A DNA stretch of 64,000 bases from Sedimenticola sp. (lineage in GTDB: Bacteria > Pseudomonadota > Gammaproteobacteria > Chromatiales > Chromatiaceae). The stretch spans positions 62,001-126,000 of the forward strand of contig JALXAM010000036.1 in assembly GCA_026992075.1 (NCBI GenBank), in the 5' to 3' direction. Positions within the stretch are counted from its first letter, which is position 1, and the number at the start of each line of letters is the position of its first letter. Of this stretch, positions 25,466 through 33,653 are shown piece by piece. A model generated the notes under the pieces. It saw nothing but the letters and a program-made list of their open reading frames with translations. It was not told the DNA's origin and searched no databases. The position numbers and the translations under genes were made by a program.

Positions 25466-26536
25466 ATGCAGCTCATCATCCAGTGGTTCAAGCGCACCTT
25501 TTCCGATCCTCAGCTGGTGGTATTGCTGGGATTGCTGGTGGGCGGTTTCGTCATCGTCCTCACCATGGGCGACATGCTGGCGCCGGTGCTGGCCAGCCTT
25601 GTCATCGCCTACCTGCTGGAGGGGTTGGTGGCGCCGCTGGAGCGCATGGGCATGCCGCGGCTGGTTGCGGTGGTGATCGTTTTCGTGCTCTTCCTCATCG
25701 CCCTGGGGCTGATCCTGTTCGGCCTCATGCCCTTGCTCTCGCGGCAGGTGAGCCAGCTGGTGCAGCAGCTGCCCAACATGATCGCCAAGGGGCAGCAGGT
25801 GTTGATGATGCTGCCCGAGAAATACCCGGAACTGATCACCGCCGACCAGGTACAGGAGGTGATCTCTGCTTTGGGGGGCGAAGCGGGTAGCATCGGCCAG
25901 AAGGTGCTCTCCTGGTCGCTGGCCTCGGTGGTGGGAGTGATCACCATGTTGGTCTACCTGGTGCTCATGCCGCTTCTGGTCTTCTTCTTTCTCAAGGACA
26001 AGAAGCTGATTCTCGACTGGATCTCCAGCTTGCTGCCGGAGGATCGCAAGATCGCGGTGCACGTCTGGCGCGAGGTGGACCGGCAGATCTCCAACTACGT
26101 GCGAGGAAAGTTTCTGGAGATTCTGGTGGTCTGGTCCGCCAGCTATGTCACCTTCGCCTTTTTCGGTCTGCAGTACGCCATGCTGCTCAGCGTGCTGGTG
26201 GGGCTGTCGGTGATCATTCCCTATATCGGCGCCACCGTGGTGACCATCCCGGTGCTGGCGGTGGCCTGGTTCCAATGGGGTTGGACGGTCGAATTCGGTT
26301 GGCTCACCCTGGCCTATTTCGTCATCCAGGCCATCGACGGCAATGTGCTGGTACCGCTGCTCTTTTCCGAAGTGGTGAACCTGCACCCCATCGCCATCAT
26401 CGTGGCCATTCTTCTGTTTGGCGGGTTGTGGGGATTCTGGGGGGTGTTCTTTGCCATTCCCCTGGCGACCTTGGTGAAAGCAGTGATCCAGGCCTGGCCC
26501 AGGCGGGCCGAGGTGGCTAGGGAGCCTCAGATCTAA
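25466..26536 (+). CDS. AI-2E family transporter (PerM/TqsA-like permease)
   Basis: This 356-residue polytopic membrane protein has about eight hydrophobic segments. A long loop between the third and fourth segments (VSQLVQQLPNMIAKGQQVLMML) and the family C-terminal signature (PYIGATVVTIPV, then LLFGGLWGFWGVFFAIPLATL) are present. Members export autoinducer-2 or act as Na+/H+ antiporters; the substrate here is open. The final residues AREPQI and the stop are encoded by the left end of MITE copy 3, so the native C-terminus was changed by insertion. Confidence 0.88.
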   Translation: MQLIIQWFKRTFSDPQLVVLLGLLVGGFVIVLTMGDMLAPVLASLVIAYLLEGLVAPLERMGMPRLVAVVIVFVLFLIALGLILFGLMPLLSRQVSQLVQQLPNMIAKGQQVLMMLPEKYPELITADQVQEVISALGGEAGSIGQKVLSWSLASVVGVITMLVYLVLMPLLVFFFLKDKKLILDWISSLLPEDRKIAVHVWREVDRQISNYVRGKFLEILVVWSASYVTFAFFGLQYAMLLSVLVGLSVIIPYIGATVVTIPVLAVAWFQWGWTVEFGWLTLAYFVIQAIDGNVLVPLLFSEVVNLHPIAIIVAILLFGGLWGFWGVFFAIPLATLVKAVIQAWPRRAEVAREPQI

Positions 26537-26671
26537 TCCATGAATTCGCATCTTGTCCCCTCTCCGGCCCGATTACTGCGTTGAAGTTCCTTGCTATTGG
26601 TTGCGAACTTCGCCTTGTACTCGAACCAGAGGAGTGCAATCTGCTTCGTCCAGGATTAGATCAGGGGCTCC
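26521..26671. mobile_element. MITE-like element, copy 3
   Basis: Terminal repeats GGAGCCTCAGATCTAATCC and GGATTAGATCAGGGGCTCC are flanked by a perfect CTAG duplication (26517-26520 and 26672-26675). The right CTAG is shared with the adjacent five-hairpin element, so the two sit head to tail at one target. There is no coding capacity. Confidence 0.8.
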
Positions 26672-26675
26672 CTAG

Positions 26676-26828
26676 GGAACCCCTGATAAAAGCCATCCTT
26701 GGCTTTATCAGGGCGCGCTGCGCCGCAAACGCGGTTTGCGGCTTGCTATAAAAATCAATCGCTTACAGCGATCGATTTTGCCGGCACATCCTTGTGCCGA
26801 AGGAAGGCCCGAATTTTTCAGGCCTTCC
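26676..26828. mobile_element. Five-hairpin element, copy A
   Basis: This 153-bp element lies between CTAG tetramers (26672-26675 and 26829-26832). Imperfect terminal repeats are GGAACCCCTGATAAAA and the complement of TTTTTCAGGCCTTCC. Five hairpins follow one another: 26682-26712, 26722-26742, 26752-26778, 26782-26799 and 26800-26830. The same order, with related loops but different stems, recurs at 58316-58467. No gene is present between it and prmB; 26833-27000 is AT-richer and should contain the prmB promoter. Confidence 0.7.
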
Positions 26829-27000
26829 CTAGGGTTTCCTGAGACGCAGTTCGGTCTTCATGGCCTGATCCGCATTCATTTCGACTCTCTGTTCCTGAAT
26901 GATGCTCAAAGGCGTCTCGAATTGGCCAGAGTGCTGTTTTCCAAACAAGCAGTAAAATTTCCGATCTCATTCGAATATTGAAATCGACCTGGAGAAGCGT

Positions 27001-27924
27001 GTGGATCTTTCCGCCCCTGATCAGCTGTTTACCATCCGTGACTGGGTGCGCTGGGGTGCCAGTCGCTTCCGCGAGGCGGGGCTCTTCTTTGGCCACGGCA
27101 CCGACGATGCCTTCGACGAAGCGCTGGCGCTGGTGCTGCATGCGCTCCACCTGGAACATGAGGAAGGGCTGGCCTACCTGGATGCACGGCTGACGCGGGC
27201 GGAGCGGGAGCGGGTGCTGGACTATTTCACCCGGCGGGTGGAGGAGCGGGTGCCGGCGGCCTACATCACCCACGAGGCCTGGTTTGCGGGGCTCTCCTTC
27301 TATGTGAACGAGAACGTGCTGGTGCCCCGTTCCCCCATCGCCGAGCTCATCGAGCAGGAATTCGAGCCCTGGCTGGAGGACGAAGGGGAAGGGGAGCTGC
27401 GGGTGCTGGATCTATGCACCGGCAGCGGCTGCATCGCCATCGCCATCGCCCATTACCTGCCCCACGCGCGGGTGGACGCCTCCGACATCTCCCCATCGGC
27501 ACTGGAGGTGGCCCAGGTGAATCGGGACCGCTACCAACTGGAGGGGAGAGTTCGGCTGTTCCGTTCGGATCTTTTCGACGAGTTGCCGGAGGAGCGCTAC
27601 GATCTCATCGTCAGCAATCCCCCCTATGTGAGCAGTGAGGAGATGGCCAGCCTGCCGGAGGAATATGGTCATGAGCCAGCACTGGGGCTGGAGGCGGGAA
27701 GCGATGGCCTGGAGGTGGTGTCGCGCATCCTAGCCGAAGGGGCTCGCTGGCTGCGGCCCGGTGGTATCATGGTGGTGGAGGTGGGGGAGAGCATGGAGAA
27801 CCTGGTTCGCCGTTACCCGCGGGTACCTTTTCTCTGGCTCGATTTCCAGCGGGGCGGTGGTGGAGTCTTCCTGCTCACCGCGGACCAGCTGCAACAGTAC
27901 CAGGAAGAATTCACAGAGGAGTGA
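27001..27924 (+). CDS. prmB: Ribosomal protein L3 N5-glutamine methyltransferase
   Basis: This 307-residue HemK-family enzyme carries the SAM site VLDLCTGSGCIAIAIAHYLP and the catalytic IVSNPPYVSSEEM that holds the target glutamine amide. The N-terminal helical domain (VRWGASRFREAGLFFGHGTDDAFDEA) is the PrmB type. It begins with GTG after a GGAG site. It leads a run of prmB, a small protein, hemN and then moaB. Confidence 0.94.
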   Translation: MDLSAPDQLFTIRDWVRWGASRFREAGLFFGHGTDDAFDEALALVLHALHLEHEEGLAYLDARLTRAERERVLDYFTRRVEERVPAAYITHEAWFAGLSFYVNENVLVPRSPIAELIEQEFEPWLEDEGEGELRVLDLCTGSGCIAIAIAHYLPHARVDASDISPSALEVAQVNRDRYQLEGRVRLFRSDLFDELPEERYDLIVSNPPYVSSEEMASLPEEYGHEPALGLEAGSDGLEVVSRILAEGARWLRPGGIMVVEVGESMENLVRRYPRVPFLWLDFQRGGGGVFLLTADQLQQYQEEFTEE

Positions 27925-27931
27925 TCACGAG

Positions 27932-28258
27932 ATGAGCCTGCGTCGTGCCAAGAGTGCCGAGGAGTACATCGAGTGGGTGAAGAACGCCGTCTTCGAGGTG
28001 GGCGATCTGCGTGACTGCTACGACTACGAGCTGGAGATGGAGGATCTGACCCGTTATCCCATCTGGCTCGATCCCCTGGAGGAGGGCATCAAGGATCTCT
28101 ACAACGCCATGGCGGAGGGGCGCTATGCCTTCGGACGGGAGGATCTGCCCTTCATGGAGATCGTTCATCGTCATGGGGATGAGATCCCTTTCCACACTTT
28201 GCTAAAACAGATCAACGAAACCCACCGCAAGGGGCTCGACGTGGAGGAAGAATCGTGA
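27932..28258 (+). CDS. Conserved hypothetical protein upstream of hemN
   Basis: This 108-residue, acidic, soluble protein has no signal peptide or known motif: SAEEYIEWVKNAVFEVGDLR, then DLTRYPIWLDPLEEGIKDLY. It starts 8 bp after prmB and its stop overlaps the hemN GTG by 4 bp, so it is translated together with hemN. Its close coupling suggests a role in haem synthesis or enzyme maturation, but this is inference only; I do not recognise the family. Confidence 0.75.
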   Translation: MSLRRAKSAEEYIEWVKNAVFEVGDLRDCYDYELEMEDLTRYPIWLDPLEEGIKDLYNAMAEGRYAFGREDLPFMEIVHRHGDEIPFHTLLKQINETHRKGLDVEEES

Positions 28259-29643
28259 AGCAGGAGCAGCAGCTGGTATTGGACGACCAGCTCATCGCCA
28301 AATACGACCAGAGCGGGCCGCGCTACACCTCCTATCCCACTGCGGTACAGTTCCACGAAGGGTTCGGCAACGCCGACTACGCACGCATCGCCCGTGCCAG
28401 CAATGAAAGCGGCCGGCCGCTGTCGCTCTATTTCCACATTCCCTTCTGTGACACCATCTGCTTCTACTGCGCCTGTAACAAGGTGGCCACCAAGGACCGG
28501 AGCAAGGCGCAGGAGTATCTAGATCGGCTCTATCGCGAGATCGCCCTGCAGGCCGAGCTTTATGACGACGATCGGCCGGTGGTCCAGCTCCATTGGGGCG
28601 GCGGCACCCCCACCTTCATCAGTCATGAGCAGATGCGCGAGCTGATGAAGGTCACCGGGGAGCATTTCCGGCTTCTGCCGAATGACCAAGGCGAGTACTC
28701 CATCGAGATCGATCCGCGTGAGGCCACCGCAGAGACGGTGGCGCTGCTACGCGAGATCGGCTTCAACCGCATGAGCCTGGGGGTGCAGGACTTCGATCCT
28801 CTGGTGCAGCAGGCGGTGAACCGCATCCAGAGCCAGGAGGAGACCATGGCGGTGCTCGAGGCGGCGCGTAGGGAAGGGTTCCGTTCGGTGAGCATCGACC
28901 TCATCTACGGCCTGCCGCACCAGAGCCGCGAGCGATTCGAGCGTACCCTGGACCGCATCATCGAGGTGGGGCCGGACCGGCTGTCGGTGTTCAACTACGC
29001 CCACCTGCCGCAGATCTTCAAGCCCCAGCGGCGCATCGACGCCGCCGAGCTGCCGCCGCCAGAGGAGAAGCTGGCGATCCTCCACATGACCGCGCAGAAG
29101 CTGGCCGACGCCGGCTACGTCTACATCGGCATGGACCACTTCGCCCGTCCCGACGACGAGCTGGCGGTGGCTCAGCGCGAGGGTACCCTCTACCGCAACT
29201 TCCAGGGCTACTCCACTCATGCCGACTGCGACCTCATCGGACTGGGCATCACCTCCATCGGCATGGTAGGCAACTGCTATGCCCAGAATCTGAAGGAGCT
29301 GGAGAGCTACTACCAGCGCATAGATGCCGGCGAGCTGGCGGTCTTCCGCGGCCTGGAGCTCACCCTCGAGGACGAGCTACGGCGCGACGTCATCACCCGC
29401 CTGATCTGCAACTTCGTGCTCGATTTCGCTTCGGTGGAGCAGCGCTGGAACATCGATTTCCACGAACACTTCGCCGACGAGCTGGCGCGGCTGGAAGAGA
29501 TGGCCGCCGACGGCCTGCTGGAGCTGGACGACAAAGGCATCCGCGTGCTGCCGGTGGGGCGGATGCTGATCCGCAACATCTGTATGGTGTTCGACGCCTA
29601 CCTGAAGCAGGCGCAGGGGCAGCGCTTCTCGCGCGTCATCTGA
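28255..29643 (+). CDS. hemN: Oxygen-independent coproporphyrinogen III oxidase
   Basis: This 462-residue radical-SAM enzyme converts coproporphyrinogen III to protoporphyrinogen IX without O2. The 4Fe-4S motif C65-x3-C69-x2-C72 lies in FHIPFCDTICFYCACNK, and the N-terminal PRYTSYPTA signature marks true HemN rather than the HemW paralogue. It begins with GTG overlapping the preceding stop. Its presence suggests haem is made under low oxygen. Confidence 0.95.
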   Translation: MKQEQQLVLDDQLIAKYDQSGPRYTSYPTAVQFHEGFGNADYARIARASNESGRPLSLYFHIPFCDTICFYCACNKVATKDRSKAQEYLDRLYREIALQAELYDDDRPVVQLHWGGGTPTFISHEQMRELMKVTGEHFRLLPNDQGEYSIEIDPREATAETVALLREIGFNRMSLGVQDFDPLVQQAVNRIQSQEETMAVLEAARREGFRSVSIDLIYGLPHQSRERFERTLDRIIEVGPDRLSVFNYAHLPQIFKPQRRIDAAELPPPEEKLAILHMTAQKLADAGYVYIGMDHFARPDDELAVAQREGTLYRNFQGYSTHADCDLIGLGITSIGMVGNCYAQNLKELESYYQRIDAGELAVFRGLELTLEDELRRDVITRLICNFVLDFASVEQRWNIDFHEHFADELARLEEMAADGLLELDDKGIRVLPVGRMLIRNICMVFDAYLKQAQGQRFSRVI

Positions 29644-29691
29644 GCCTTCACCGCCTCACGACAACCATTCACTACAAGGGAGGAGCAGGCC

Positions 29692-30216
29692 ATGAGTACT
29701 GCAGAAAGAGATTTCGTGCCGCTGAAGATCGCGGTACTCACCATATCCGATACCCGTACCTTGGAGGAGGACCGGTCAGGACAGGCGCTCCAGGAGATGT
29801 TGGAGGCCGATGGCCACCTGCTGGCCGACCGGCAAATCGTGCCTGATGACATCTATCGCATCCGGGCGGTGGTCTCGGCCTGGATCGCCGATCCCGAGGT
29901 ACAGGTGGTGCTCACCACTGGCGGCACCGGCTTCACCGGCAGGGACGGCACACCGGAAGCAGTTGCACCCCTGCTGGACAAACAGATGCCCGGGTTCGGG
30001 GAGCTGTTCCGGGTGCTTTCCCATGAGGTGATCGGCACCTCCACCCTGCAGTCCCGAGCGTTGGGAGGGCTGGCCAACGGCACCTTCGTCTTCTGTCTGC
30101 CAGGCTCCACCGGTGCCTGCCGGGACGCCTGGAGCAAGCTGCTCTCCAGTCAGCTCGATTACCGCACCCGCCCCTGCAACCTGGTGGAGCTGATGCCGCG
30201 TCTTCTTGAGAACTGA
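29692..30216 (+). CDS. moaB: Molybdenum cofactor biosynthesis protein B
   Basis: This 174-residue MogA/MoaB-fold protein contains the molybdopterin site [19 protein letters not shown] and the late motif [14 protein letters not shown]. It adenylates or handles molybdopterin before metal insertion. A good ribosome site (GGGAGGAG) precedes the start, 48 bp after hemN, so co-transcription is likely. Length is typical of MoaB. Confidence 0.92.
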   Translation: MSTAERDFVPLKIAVLTISDTRTLEEDRSGQALQEMLEADGHLLADRQIVPDDIYRIRAVVSAWIADPEVQVVLTTGGTGFTGRDGTPEAVAPLLDKQMPGFGELFRVLSHEVIGTSTLQSRALGGLANGTFVFCLPGSTGACRDAWSKLLSSQLDYRTRPCNLVELMPRLLEN

Positions 30217-30384
30217 GCAACAGAATGGGGTTGGCTCCAAAGGTAACATGGCGGCTGGGTTTGGGGGCATGCTAGACTTTCTTCCCGATAACGGCTGAAG
30301 GGCGGGGTAAGTCTGGGACCTTTGGGAAAGTGCCGCTCCGATGCCAAAATGCCTCATTCCCAAGTCTCAAGGGAGGACGTTTCA
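30217..30384. other. Leader region of the EPS/exosortase operon
   Basis: This 168-bp non-coding stretch separates moaB from the long EPS operon and must contain its promoter. I see no convincing sigma-70 or sigma-54 element; the GG-N10-GC pattern at about 30242-30257 is a poor RpoN match. A GGGAGG ribosome site (30371-30376) is followed by the GTG start at 30385. Confidence 0.45.
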
Positions 30385-31026
30385 GTGAAGAATTCTTGGG
30401 TTCATTTACACAAGGCCTGGGTGGCTCTGTTGCTGTCCATTGCTTTCCTTCTGTCGGGCTGCTCTTCCACCAAGAGCCCCCATCCACCAGTGGAGCAGGC
30501 GCAGATCAATCCGGATCAGGATTACGACTATCTCATCGGTCCGGGAGATACCGTCGAAATCTTCGTTTGGAGCAATCCGGAGCTCACGGTGACGGTGCCG
30601 GTGCGTCCCGACGGCAAGATCACCACCCGCCTGGTGGAAGACATCCCGGCCAGTGGCAAGACGCCGACCCAGCTGGCACGTGACATCGAGAAGGCCTACT
30701 CGGAGTATGTGAAGAACGCAGTGGTGAGCGTCATCGTCAACGGTTTCGTTGGCGTGCCCTACCAGCAGGTGCGCGTGGTAGGCGAGGCGGCCAAACCACT
30801 CACCGTCCCCTTCCGCAGGCACATGACGCTGCTGGATCTCATGATCGCGGTGGGAGGGCTCACCGATTATGCCGATGGCAACAACGCCGTGCTGATCCGG
30901 GAATACGAAGGCAAGAAGGAGGTGTTCACCGTGCGCCTGGATGATCTGGTGCGGGGGGGTGACATCACCGCCAACGTTCCGCTCTGGCCAGGTGACATCG
31001 TGATCATTCCGGAGTCCTGGTTCTGA
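30385..31026 (+). CDS. XrtA/PEP-CTERM system polysaccharide export lipoprotein (Wza/EpsA-like)
   Basis: This 213-residue lipoprotein has a lipobox LLSGC (Cys26). It carries a Poly_export domain (YLIGPGDTVEIFVWSNPELTVTVPVRPDGKI) and an SLBB-like repeat (VRVVGEAAKPLTVPFRRHMTLLDLMIAVGG). It should form part of the outer-membrane exit for EPS. The GTG start with GGGAGG at 8-bp spacing is better than the upstream ATGs, which would add a 20-residue leader before the signal. It is the first gene of the operon. Confidence 0.9.
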   Translation: MKNSWVHLHKAWVALLLSIAFLLSGCSSTKSPHPPVEQAQINPDQDYDYLIGPGDTVEIFVWSNPELTVTVPVRPDGKITTRLVEDIPASGKTPTQLARDIEKAYSEYVKNAVVSVIVNGFVGVPYQQVRVVGEAAKPLTVPFRRHMTLLDLMIAVGGLTDYADGNNAVLIREYEGKKEVFTVRLDDLVRGGDITANVPLWPGDIVIIPESWF

Positions 31027-31064
31027 TGACGAGAGTCCGGCCAGGGAAATGGGAGTAGGATGAC

Positions 31065-32669
31065 ATGCAGGAGCTACTGAGCCAGCTTACCGAATACCTG
31101 CTGGGAATCTGGCGCCACCGCTGGGTGGCGCTCTTGTCGGCCTGGGTGTTCTCCATCGGTGGCTGGATCTGGGTGTACCAGATTCCGGAAGAGTATCTCG
31201 CCAGTGCCAGGGTCTATGTGGATACCAACCGGGTGCTCAAGCCTCTGTTACGGGGTTTGGCCGTGGACCCCAACACCAAGCAGCGCATCGCGCTTCTCAC
31301 CCGCACCATGCTGAGCCGGCCCAATCTGGAAAAGCTCATGCGCATGACCGACCTGGACCTCAATGTCACCAGTCCGGTGGAAAAGGAAGAGCTTCTGGAA
31401 GAGCTGCGGGAAAATATTCGCATTTCGGCCGACCGGAGGAACTCCTCCCTCTATACCATTTCCTTCCAGCATCCTGACCGCAAGACGGCCAAACTCATGG
31501 TGCAGTCGCTGCTGACGGTCTTCGTGGAGGGTACACTGGGGGAAAAGCGGGAAGAGACGGTAGGCGCCAAGGAGTTCCTGGAAAAGCAGATCGCAGAATA
31601 CGAACAGCGGCTGAAGGAGGCGGAGGCTCGTCGCGTGGCTTTCCGCCAGAAACACATCGACGATCTCACGGGCGACGTGGAGACCTACTATCAGCGGCTG
31701 CAGGAGGCCAAGAAACAGGCCAAGTTGGCCCAGCTCCAATTGAAGGAGCTGGAGAACCGGCGAAACGAATTACAGCGTCAGCTAGAGGATGAAGAGGGCG
31801 ACTCCGAGTCACTGTTGTCCGATCTTCTGGAAGGGGATGACTCCGGATCCACGGAAATCACAACCAGGTTGGATCCACGTATCGAAGCGATGCAGACCAA
31901 GCTGGACAACCTGCTGCTCAAATACACCGAGAAGCATCCCGAGGTGGTCCAGCTCAAGGCGATGTTGGCCGAGCTGCGAGCCAAACGGGCAGCCGAGGTG
32001 CGCCGCTTGGCGCAGAAGCAGCAGAAGGCGGGCGCTTCCCCAGAGCTCCAGGACAACCCGGTCTACCAGCAGGTTCGCGCTATGTTGTCCGAGACCGAGG
32101 CGCGCATTGCCGAACTGAAAATACGAAACCAGGCCTATGCCAACCAGGTGAAGATGCTGGAGGGGAAGCTTGAGAGCATTCCCAAGGTGCAGGCGCAACT
32201 CAAGCAATTGGATAGGGACTACAACGTGCTGGTGGACCGCTATCGTAAGCTCATCGAGCGGCGGGAGTCGGTCTATATTTCGGGTGAGGTGGAGAAACAG
32301 GCTCAGAACGTGAAATTCAAGGTGGTGGATCCGCCTTTCGTACCGCTGGAGCCCACCGAACCCAACAAGCTGCTGCTCAATGCAGGGGTCTTCGTCGCTT
32401 CCCTGGCTGCCGGTGGCGGCCTTGCTTTTCTGCTTGCGTTGCTGCGGCCGGTATTCACCGATCCCCGCACTTTGGCCCGGGTCACTGGCCTGCCGGTGTT
32501 GGGCGTGGTCTCTCTCGTGGCGAGGCCAGAGATGCGGCGAAAGGAGCGTATACAGCATCTGTTGTTTCTCATGGTTTTCTTTTTCTGGATCGGCGCATTC
32601 GTGGGCGTGAACTTGATACAGGGAATAGATCTGCAGTCTCTCAAGGCATTGTTATCCGGGGAAGGGTAA
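31065..32669 (+). CDS. XrtA system polysaccharide chain-length determinant (Wzz/GumC-like)
   Basis: This 534-residue inner-membrane protein has TM1 at about residues 18-37 and TM2 near 430-450, with a further hydrophobic segment at about 500-520. Between them lie a Wzz domain (EYLASARVYVDTNRVLKPLLRG) and a long coiled coil (about 160-400). It sets polymer length with the tyrosine kinase encoded 5 bp downstream. It matches the exosortase-associated chain-length family in length. No kinase domain is fused, so kinase and co-polymerase are separate proteins. Confidence 0.9.
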   Translation: MQELLSQLTEYLLGIWRHRWVALLSAWVFSIGGWIWVYQIPEEYLASARVYVDTNRVLKPLLRGLAVDPNTKQRIALLTRTMLSRPNLEKLMRMTDLDLNVTSPVEKEELLEELRENIRISADRRNSSLYTISFQHPDRKTAKLMVQSLLTVFVEGTLGEKREETVGAKEFLEKQIAEYEQRLKEAEARRVAFRQKHIDDLTGDVETYYQRLQEAKKQAKLAQLQLKELENRRNELQRQLEDEEGDSESLLSDLLEGDDSGSTEITTRLDPRIEAMQTKLDNLLLKYTEKHPEVVQLKAMLAELRAKRAAEVRRLAQKQQKAGASPELQDNPVYQQVRAMLSETEARIAELKIRNQAYANQVKMLEGKLESIPKVQAQLKQLDRDYNVLVDRYRKLIERRESVYISGEVEKQAQNVKFKVVDPPFVPLEPTEPNKLLLNAGVFVASLAAGGGLAFLLALLRPVFTDPRTLARVTGLPVLGVVSLVARPEMRRKERIQHLLFLMVFFFWIGAFVGVNLIQGIDLQSLKALLSGEG

Positions 32670-32674
32670 AGGCG

Positions 32675-33643
32675 ATGAGCATAATCGAAAAGGCGGTGGA
32701 CAAGCTGGGCAAGGAGTCGCAGAAAGGAGGAGCCCAGGAGTCGGGAGAAAAACCCCTTCCCTCCATAGAGGAGAGTTTCACCGGAACCGATGTGACGGGT
32801 GGAATGCCGGTGGAAGATGACCATCGGACCGCTCAGGAGTCAGCGGAGGAGAGTGGTGGTAAAAGTTCCAACCGGGAAATCATCGAGCTTCCGCTGGAAA
32901 AGCTGGCCGGGATCGGGATGATCACTCCCGATCGTCCTCGTAGCCAGATCGCCGAGGAATTTCGCATCATCAAACGTCCTCTACTGCTCAACATCAACGG
33001 CGAGGCGGCTTCCATGGTGGACAACATCAATCTCATCATGGTCACCAGCGCCCTTTCCGGAGAGGGCAAGACCTTTTCCGCAATCAACCTGGCCATGTCC
33101 ATCGCCATGGAACAGGACAAGACGGTGCTCTTCGTGGATGCCGATGTCTCCAAGGCTACGGCGGCCACGTTGCTGGGCATCTCCAGCAAGCGGGAGGGGC
33201 TGATCGATCTGTTGGAAAATCCGGAGATCGAGATGCGGGACGTGATGCTGCACACCAATGTGCCCAACCTGCGTATTCTCACGGCCGGAAGGCTGCATGA
33301 CCGGGCCACCGAGCTGCTGGCGAGCGAGGCGATGCATCGCCTGATGGTGGAGCTGTCTAGGCGTTATCCCGACCGGGTCATCGTGTTCGACTCGCCACCC
33401 TTGCTGCAGAGTACCGAGTCGGTGGTATTGGCCAATCTCATGGGGCAGATCGTTTTCGTGGTGGCCGCGGAACAGACCAGCCAGGATGCGGTGGCGGAAG
33501 CGGTGCATCTGCTGAAGGGTGAGAAGATCATTGGTACGGTGCTCAACAAGAGCCGGCGGAAGGTTACCGGTAGATATGGCTACGGATACGGGTACGGCTA
33601 TGGATACGGAAATTCTCGGGTCGAGCCGGCAGAAGCATTGTAG
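32675..33643 (+). CDS. XrtA-associated tyrosine autokinase (BY-kinase)
   Basis: This 322-residue P-loop kinase shows Walker A SALSGEGKT (125-133), Walker A' VLFVDADV (151-158) and Walker B VIVFDSPPL (235-243). The first 75 residues are a flexible acidic leader. The C-terminus is six YG repeats in a row (Tyr301-Tyr311), the cluster that is auto-phosphorylated to control polymer assembly with the upstream chain-length protein. The repeat uses mixed codons at the DNA level. It ends 10 bp before the outer-membrane protein gene. Confidence 0.93.
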   Translation: MSIIEKAVDKLGKESQKGGAQESGEKPLPSIEESFTGTDVTGGMPVEDDHRTAQESAEESGGKSSNREIIELPLEKLAGIGMITPDRPRSQIAEEFRIIKRPLLLNINGEAASMVDNINLIMVTSALSGEGKTFSAINLAMSIAMEQDKTVLFVDADVSKATAATLLGISSKREGLIDLLENPEIEMRDVMLHTNVPNLRILTAGRLHDRATELLASEAMHRLMVELSRRYPDRVIVFDSPPLLQSTESVVLANLMGQIVFVVAAEQTSQDAVAEAVHLLKGEKIIGTVLNKSRRKVTGRYGYGYGYGYGYGNSRVEPAEAL

Positions 33644-33653
33644 CGGCTTCATC

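Noticed and set aside
30242-30257. Sigma-54 promoter for the EPS operon
   Set aside because: Only the GG-N10-GC spacing fits; the surrounding bases do not match the -24/-12 consensus.
33575-33612. Short tandem repeat at the end of the kinase gene as a CRISPR-like or microsatellite array
   Set aside because: It is in frame and encodes the tyrosine-rich tail of the BY-kinase; codons vary, and there are no spacers.
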